DNA of 61,883 nt, taken from the NCBI GenBank assembly GCA_964398055.1, contig CAYNLK010000036.1, forward strand, positions 1-61,883. Direction: 5' to 3'. The number at the start of each line of letters is the position of its first letter. Within the stretch, counting starts at the first letter, position 1. The stretch comes from CAYNLK01 sp964398055. Lineage in GTDB: Bacteria > Chloroflexota > Anaerolineae > 4572-78 > J111. The notes under the pieces are model-generated. The model ran no database searches, was not told where the DNA came from, and saw nothing but the letters and a program-made list of their open reading frames with translations. Position numbers and translations under genes: made by a program. Below are positions 57,603 to 61,883 of the stretch, piece by piece.

Positions 57603-59144
57603 ATGCACTCCAAGATTAGAACAACTCATCTCATCCGCTCGACCGCCATTTTGATGGCCGCCTTTCTGGCCAACAAGATTCTGGCTATTGGCCGGCAAAT
57701 CGTCATTGCTCGCACCTTTGGCACCAGCGCCGACTACGACGCCTTTGTGGCCGCCTTTCGCCTGCCCGATATCCTGTTCATGCTCATCGCCGGCGGCGCC
57801 CTGGGCACCGCCTTCATCCCCATCCTGACCGAGCGGCTCACCCGCCATCCGGCCGCCGACCCCGCCGGCTGGCGTCTGGCCAGCAGCGTCCTCAATACCC
57901 TGCTACTGGTCGTCATCAGCCTATCCATCCTCCTGGCCCTCCTGGCCCGGCCGCTGGTCGAGTGGGTGATTGCCCCCGGTTTTGCCCCGGAAACCCAAAT
58001 TCTCACCGCCAACTTGATGCGCTTAACCCTGCTATCGACCATTATCTTTAGCGCCAGCAGTCTACTGGGCGCGATTCTCCACACCCGCCAACATTTTTTA
58101 CTGCCGGCCATTGCCCCGCTCATCTATAATTTGGGTATTATGGCGGGGGCCGTCTTTCTGGCCGGCAGATTTGGCGTTTATGGCCTGATTATCGGCGTGG
58201 TTATCGGGGCGCTGGGCCATCTGCTCATCCAGGTGCCGGGGCTGATCCACTACCGTATGCAGTACCGGCCGATCCTGGACTGGGCCGATCACGACCTTCA
58301 CCAGATTGTCAAACTCATGGGGCCGCGGGTGCTCAACATTGTGGTCATTCAGATCAATTTTGTCGTTATGTTCAACCTGGCCTCATTCTTGGGCGAGGGC
58401 AGCGTGTCGGCCCTGGATTATGGCTGGGACCTGATGCAGATGCCCCAAACCATCATCGGCTCGGCCCTGGGGATTGTGCTCTTTCCGACGATGTCGCAGT
58501 TGGCGGCCCGGGGCGATATCCCGGCTCTGCGGCGAACGATGGCCCAGGCCCTGCGAATCATCCTGGCTCTGTCCATTCCGGCTATGGTCGGCTTAATCGT
58601 CTTGGGGCGGCCCATTATCCAGGTGATGTTTGAGCGGGGCGAGTTCGGCCCGGATTCGACCACCGCGGTCTACCAGTCGCTCCAGTTCTGGGCGCTGGCC
58701 CTGGTAGCCCACTCGGCCCTGGAAGTGGTCAACCGGCTCTTCTACGCCCAAAAAGATACGGTCACCCCGCTGTTAAGCTCCCTCGTCAGTATGGTCATCA
58801 ACATTGGCCTGGCCCTGGCTCTCTACCAAAGCCTGCGGGCCGGGGGACTGGCCCTCTCGAACGGGGTTGCGGTAACGGTCGAAGTTTTGATTATGTTGAT
58901 CATTGCCCATCGCCGCATGGTCGGGGTGGAAGCCGGCTCAACCCTCAAAACGCTGACCCGCACCCTGCTGGCCGCCGGCGCGATGGGGCTGGCCGTAATT
59001 GCTTTCACCAATCTACTGCCAACCCTGCCGCCGCTCCTGGTTGTTGCCGTTGGCGGCGTCTTGGGAATGTTGGTGTATCTCATTGTTGGCCTGATTTTGG
59101 GCGTTGAGGAGATTCGGCTGATGCCCCGGTTGGTTGGGCGATAG
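57603..59144 (+). CDS. murJ: Lipid II flippase MurJ (MviN family)
   Basis: A 513-residue MATE-like transporter of about fourteen spans, expected to move lipid II or a similar undecaprenyl-linked precursor to the outer face. N-terminal signature: ILMAAFLANKILAIGRQIVI, then SADYDAFVAAFRLPD and the GGALGTAFIPILTE block. Later come SALDYGWDLMQMPQTIIGSA and FPTMSQLAARGDI. The neighbours make lipid-linked sugars, so transport of another glycan is a possible alternative. The ATG at 57603 fits the promoter spacing; an in-frame GTG at 57585 lies inside the promoter. Confidence 0.9.
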   Translation: MHSKIRTTHLIRSTAILMAAFLANKILAIGRQIVIARTFGTSADYDAFVAAFRLPDILFMLIAGGALGTAFIPILTERLTRHPAADPAGWRLASSVLNTLLLVVISLSILLALLARPLVEWVIAPGFAPETQILTANLMRLTLLSTIIFSASSLLGAILHTRQHFLLPAIAPLIYNLGIMAGAVFLAGRFGVYGLIIGVVIGALGHLLIQVPGLIHYRMQYRPILDWADHDLHQIVKLMGPRVLNIVVIQINFVVMFNLASFLGEGSVSALDYGWDLMQMPQTIIGSALGIVLFPTMSQLAARGDIPALRRTMAQALRIILALSIPAMVGLIVLGRPIIQVMFERGEFGPDSTTAVYQSLQFWALALVAHSALEVVNRLFYAQKDTVTPLLSSLVSMVINIGLALALYQSLRAGGLALSNGVAVTVEVLIMLIIAHRRMVGVEAGSTLKTLTRTLLAAGAMGLAVIAFTNLLPTLPPLLVVAVGGVLGMLVYLIVGLILGVEEIRLMPRLVGR

Positions 59145-59160
59145 TAGCCAGGTAACAAAG

Positions 59161-59208
59161 TGACAATCATTCACAATTCACAATTGACAATTCACAATTC
59201 ATAATTTT
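59161..59208. repeat. Heptanucleotide array, ATTCACA type
   Basis: About six 7-bp units (CATTCAC, AATTCAC, AATTGAC, AATTCAT) between murJ and the HerA-like gene, ending just before the latter's ribosome binding site. Confidence 0.75.
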
Positions 59209-59222
59209 CTAAGGAGTCCATT

Positions 59223-61805
59223 ATGCAAGCACCACCTGAACGTTTAGGCTCATTTTATCTGGGCGCTGAGTATGATCTGGAAACCGGCCAGCGCCTGGAC
59301 GCGCCGGTCAACTACGACGCGCGTGACCTGACCACCCACGCCGTCTGCATCGGCATGACCGGCAGCGGCAAAACCGGACTGTGTATTGGGTTGTTGGAAG
59401 AGGCCGCCCTCGACAAAGTCCCCACCCTGCTGATCGATCCCAAAGGTGATATTACCAACCTGCTACTCCAGTTCCCGGAGCTGAGGCCGGCCGATTTTGA
59501 ACCCTGGGTCAACCCCGACGACGCCCGGCGCAAAGGTCAAACCGTAGCCGATTATGCCCAGACTACGGCTGATTTGTGGCGTAATGGCCTGGCCGAGTGG
59601 GGCATTAGCCCTGAAAGAATTAGGCTATTGCAGGAGACAACCGATTTTACTATCTACACCCCCGGCTCCGACGCCGGCATCCCGGTCAGCATTTTGGGTA
59701 GCCTGGCCGCGCCCGGCCTGGACTTTGAGACAAACGCCGAGGCTTTGCGGGAACGGATTAGCGGCACAGTGGCCGCGCTCCTGAGCCTGGTCGGTATTGC
59801 GGCCGATCCGATTCGCAGCCGAGAGGCAATTTTATTGGCCAACATTTTTGAACATTTCTGGCGGCAAAATCAAGATTTAGACCTGGCCCAGTTGATTATG
59901 GCCATCCAGAATCCGCCGTTCCGCAAGTTGGGGGTCTTTGAGATAGACGCATTTTATCCAGAGAAAGAACGCTTTCAACTGGCCATGACCTTCAACGGTC
60001 TGATGGCCTCGCCCAGTTTTCAAAGCTGGATTAGCGGTGACGCCTTAGATATCGACCGGCTGCTCTACACGGCCGAGGGCAAACCTCGCCACAGCATCTT
60101 CTACATTGCCCATCTCTCCGACAGCGAGCGGATGTTTTTCGTCACTCTGCTGCTGGAAAATGTGTTGACCTGGGTGCGGCGGCAAAGCGGCACCACCAGC
60201 CTGCGCGCCCTGCTCTACTTTGATGAAGTTTTTGGCTTTTTGCCGCCGACCGCCGAACCGCCCTCCAAACGGCCGCTACTGACCCTGCTGAAACAGGCCC
60301 GCGCCTTTGGCCTGGGCTGTATTCTGGTAACCCAGAATCCGGTGGACCTTGATTACAAAGGTCTCACCAACACCGGCACCTGGTTCATCGGCAAACTCCA
60401 GGCCGAGCGAGACAAGGCTCGAGTTCTGGAGGGTCTCAAAGGCGCCATCAGCCAGGCCGGCGGGGCCGGTGAGCAACTGGATTACAATACCGTGCTCAGC
60501 AAACTGGGCAGCCGGTTATTCCTGCTGCACAATGTCCACGAAGAGCGGCCTATTATCTTTCAAACTCGCTGGGCCATGAGCTACCTGCGCGGCCCCCTGA
60601 CCAAACCGCAGGTGCGCGCCCTGACCGAGGCTCGTCAGCCAGCCGTTGCGCCAGAAACCACCGCGCCGCTTAAACCACAGCCTCACCAGCCCGTTATCAG
60701 TAGTGTGGCCGCGGCGACGCCGACGCCGGCGACTGGACCGGCCACCCCCACCGGCTTTTCCGACCATCCCCCCACCCTCGACCCGGCGGTGACGCAACTC
60801 TATCTGCCAATTGAACTGAGTGAGCAGGCGGCTATTCGCCAGTTGAGTCAAGATACAGGCGGGGAGGTGAAGGTAGCCGGGGTCCAGTTGATCTACGAGA
60901 CGGCCGTGGTGGGCGTGGGCGAAGTCCGCTTTGCCGACCGTCAGCGCAACATCAACCAGTCAGTCGAAAAAATGTTGCTGCTGCCGGTCCCGGAGAAGGC
61001 CAGGCATCTTGACTGGCAAGAGGCCGAAACATTGACCCTTACCCTGAAAGATCTCAAAAATAAGCCGGAACCTGTCGGCCAGAACCAGGGGCCTTTCTTT
61101 GGACCGGTCCCAGAGTTGGCCAATAGCGCCGCCGAACTTAAGGAGCTGGCCAAGAGTCTGGTCGACTGGTTGTACTATAACAGCCGCTTAACCATCAATG
61201 TTCATAAAGAGCTAAAATTATTCCAAGAGTCTGGCGAGTCCGAACGGGCCTTCAAAATTCGCTTGCAGCAGGCCGCCCGCGAAAGTCGCGATGCCGAAGT
61301 GGACAAACTGGAGGCGACCTATGAGAAACAGCTGACTCGATTGGCCGAAAGACTGCGCAAGGAGCAGCAAGCGTTGGCCAAGAGTGAGGCGCAATATGGC
61401 GCCCGCAAGCAGGAGGAATTGATCGGGGTCGGGGAAAGCGTCTTGGGTTTCTTTTTAGGGCGACGCCGCAGCGGCGGCCGGGCCTTGAGCCAGATTGCCA
61501 GCAAACGACGGCTGACCGGCCAGGCCAAGCTGAGTTTTGAAGAGACTAAAGAAGAAATCGCCAAACTCCAGGAGGAAAAGGCTAAACTGGAAGCCGAGTT
61601 AAAGGAACAGGCCGACGAGATTACCCGCAAATGGGCCGATCTATTGGACGATATCACCAGCGAGGAAATTGCTCCCCGCCGGACCGATATCAACGTGCGG
61701 TTGGTCGCCCTGGCCTGGCTGCCCTCGTGGTTGATCGCCTACGACGACAGCTTCGGCAGCCGGAGCGCCACCATCGCCGCCTATCCCCTGCCGGAGAGCA
61801 GCTAA
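59223..61805 (+). CDS. HerA/DUF87-like P-loop ATPase with C-terminal coiled coil
   Basis: An 860-residue cytosolic ATPase of the VirD4/FtsK/HerA superfamily. Walker A is GMTGSGKT (residues 44-51), followed by LLIDPKGDITNLLLQFPEL. Walker B is LLYFDEVFGF (about 333-342), then KQARAFGLGCILVTQNPVDL as the sensor and arginine-finger region. An Ala/Pro linker (about 475-515), a beta-rich middle part, and a charged coiled coil (about 665-830) end the protein. GAGTCC/AGGAG lies seven bases before the ATG. No nuclease (NurA) gene is adjacent. DNA-pumping activity is inferred from family; defence or repair roles are known for some relatives. The 78 bases after the stop are AT-rich and probably belong to the next gene's promoter. 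Confidence 0.82.
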   Translation: MQAPPERLGSFYLGAEYDLETGQRLDAPVNYDARDLTTHAVCIGMTGSGKTGLCIGLLEEAALDKVPTLLIDPKGDITNLLLQFPELRPADFEPWVNPDDARRKGQTVADYAQTTADLWRNGLAEWGISPERIRLLQETTDFTIYTPGSDAGIPVSILGSLAAPGLDFETNAEALRERISGTVAALLSLVGIAADPIRSREAILLANIFEHFWRQNQDLDLAQLIMAIQNPPFRKLGVFEIDAFYPEKERFQLAMTFNGLMASPSFQSWISGDALDIDRLLYTAEGKPRHSIFYIAHLSDSERMFFVTLLLENVLTWVRRQSGTTSLRALLYFDEVFGFLPPTAEPPSKRPLLTLLKQARAFGLGCILVTQNPVDLDYKGLTNTGTWFIGKLQAERDKARVLEGLKGAISQAGGAGEQLDYNTVLSKLGSRLFLLHNVHEERPIIFQTRWAMSYLRGPLTKPQVRALTEARQPAVAPETTAPLKPQPHQPVISSVAAATPTPATGPATPTGFSDHPPTLDPAVTQLYLPIELSEQAAIRQLSQDTGGEVKVAGVQLIYETAVVGVGEVRFADRQRNINQSVEKMLLLPVPEKARHLDWQEAETLTLTLKDLKNKPEPVGQNQGPFFGPVPELANSAAELKELAKSLVDWLYYNSRLTINVHKELKLFQESGESERAFKIRLQQAARESRDAEVDKLEATYEKQLTRLAERLRKEQQALAKSEAQYGARKQEELIGVGESVLGFFLGRRRSGGRALSQIASKRRLTGQAKLSFEETKEEIAKLQEEKAKLEAELKEQADEITRKWADLLDDITSEEIAPRRTDINVRLVALAWLPSWLIAYDDSFGSRSATIAAYPLPESS

Positions 61806-61883
61806 AGCAAAGCCGCTGATTCAAATAAGTTATACTTCATAAGGTCATAATTTGTGATTTTTCAAAGGTCTGGAAGTTGAGGG

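Overview
The window looks like a chromosome segment of a Chloroflexota-type (Anaerolineae-like) bacterium. This is an inference from gene style, not from a marker tree: GC-rich codons, GAF-rich signalling proteins, Thr/Pro linkers between extracytoplasmic domains, many large GT-C (PMT-like) membrane glycosyltransferases, and serine/threonine kinase and AAA-like fusions. gyrB and rpsT are present and show no sign of foreign origin. No rRNA, tRNA, CRISPR array or prophage was seen.

Layout. 0-3 kb: a membrane-protein ORF cut by the window edge and broken by an IS1182-like transposase remnant, a PIN toxin/antitoxin pair, a Cys/Met PLP enzyme, and a 153-bp MITE with perfect 15-bp terminal inverted repeats and an 8-bp target duplication. 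3-9 kb: amidase-LysM, a Mg-chelatase-like AAA+ ATPase, and a sugar-activation pair (galacturonokinase-like GHMP kinase and nucleotidyltransferase). 8.7-14 kb: a TIR-TM-TSP3-FGE fusion, a second PIN pair, a GH39-like lipoprotein and a membrane metallophosphoesterase without its Asn-His motif. 14-17 kb: a partner-switching module (STAS, HATPase, GAF-PP2C). 17-25 kb: a secreted protein, rpsT, a two-component system with a second regulator, a fasciclin-LysM protein and gyrB. 25-38.5 kb: one long chemosensory operon (pseudo-receiver, CheW, CheR-TPR, CheW, MCP, CheA-REC, CheB, two GAF proteins, RsbT-like protein, CheY-like receiver). 38.5-59 kb: envelope glycan genes (four GT-C proteins, a GT2, an LPG-synthase-type membrane protein, MurJ, a double FKBP lipoprotein). 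Set inside these is a two-gene unit made of a kinase-TIR-ATPase and a tandem ATPase-TPR-propeller protein. 59-61.8 kb: a HerA/DUF87-like ATPase.

Three structures are not explained by ordinary annotation. First, many degenerate tandem arrays with a 7-bp period occur between genes and in frame inside the glycosyltransferase genes. Second, two minus-strand promoters (for the second response regulator and for the fasciclin protein) carry the same pair of palindromes, 22-23 bp apart and abutting the -35 box; the likely controller is the neighbouring two-component system. Third, the kinase-TIR-ATPase/ATPase-propeller pair looks like an undescribed TIR signalling or conflict system.

Regulation seen directly includes several good sigma-70-like promoters (6-bp boxes at 16-18 bp spacing). 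Two of them lie so close to the start codon (a GT-C gene and murJ) that the transcripts are probably leaderless.
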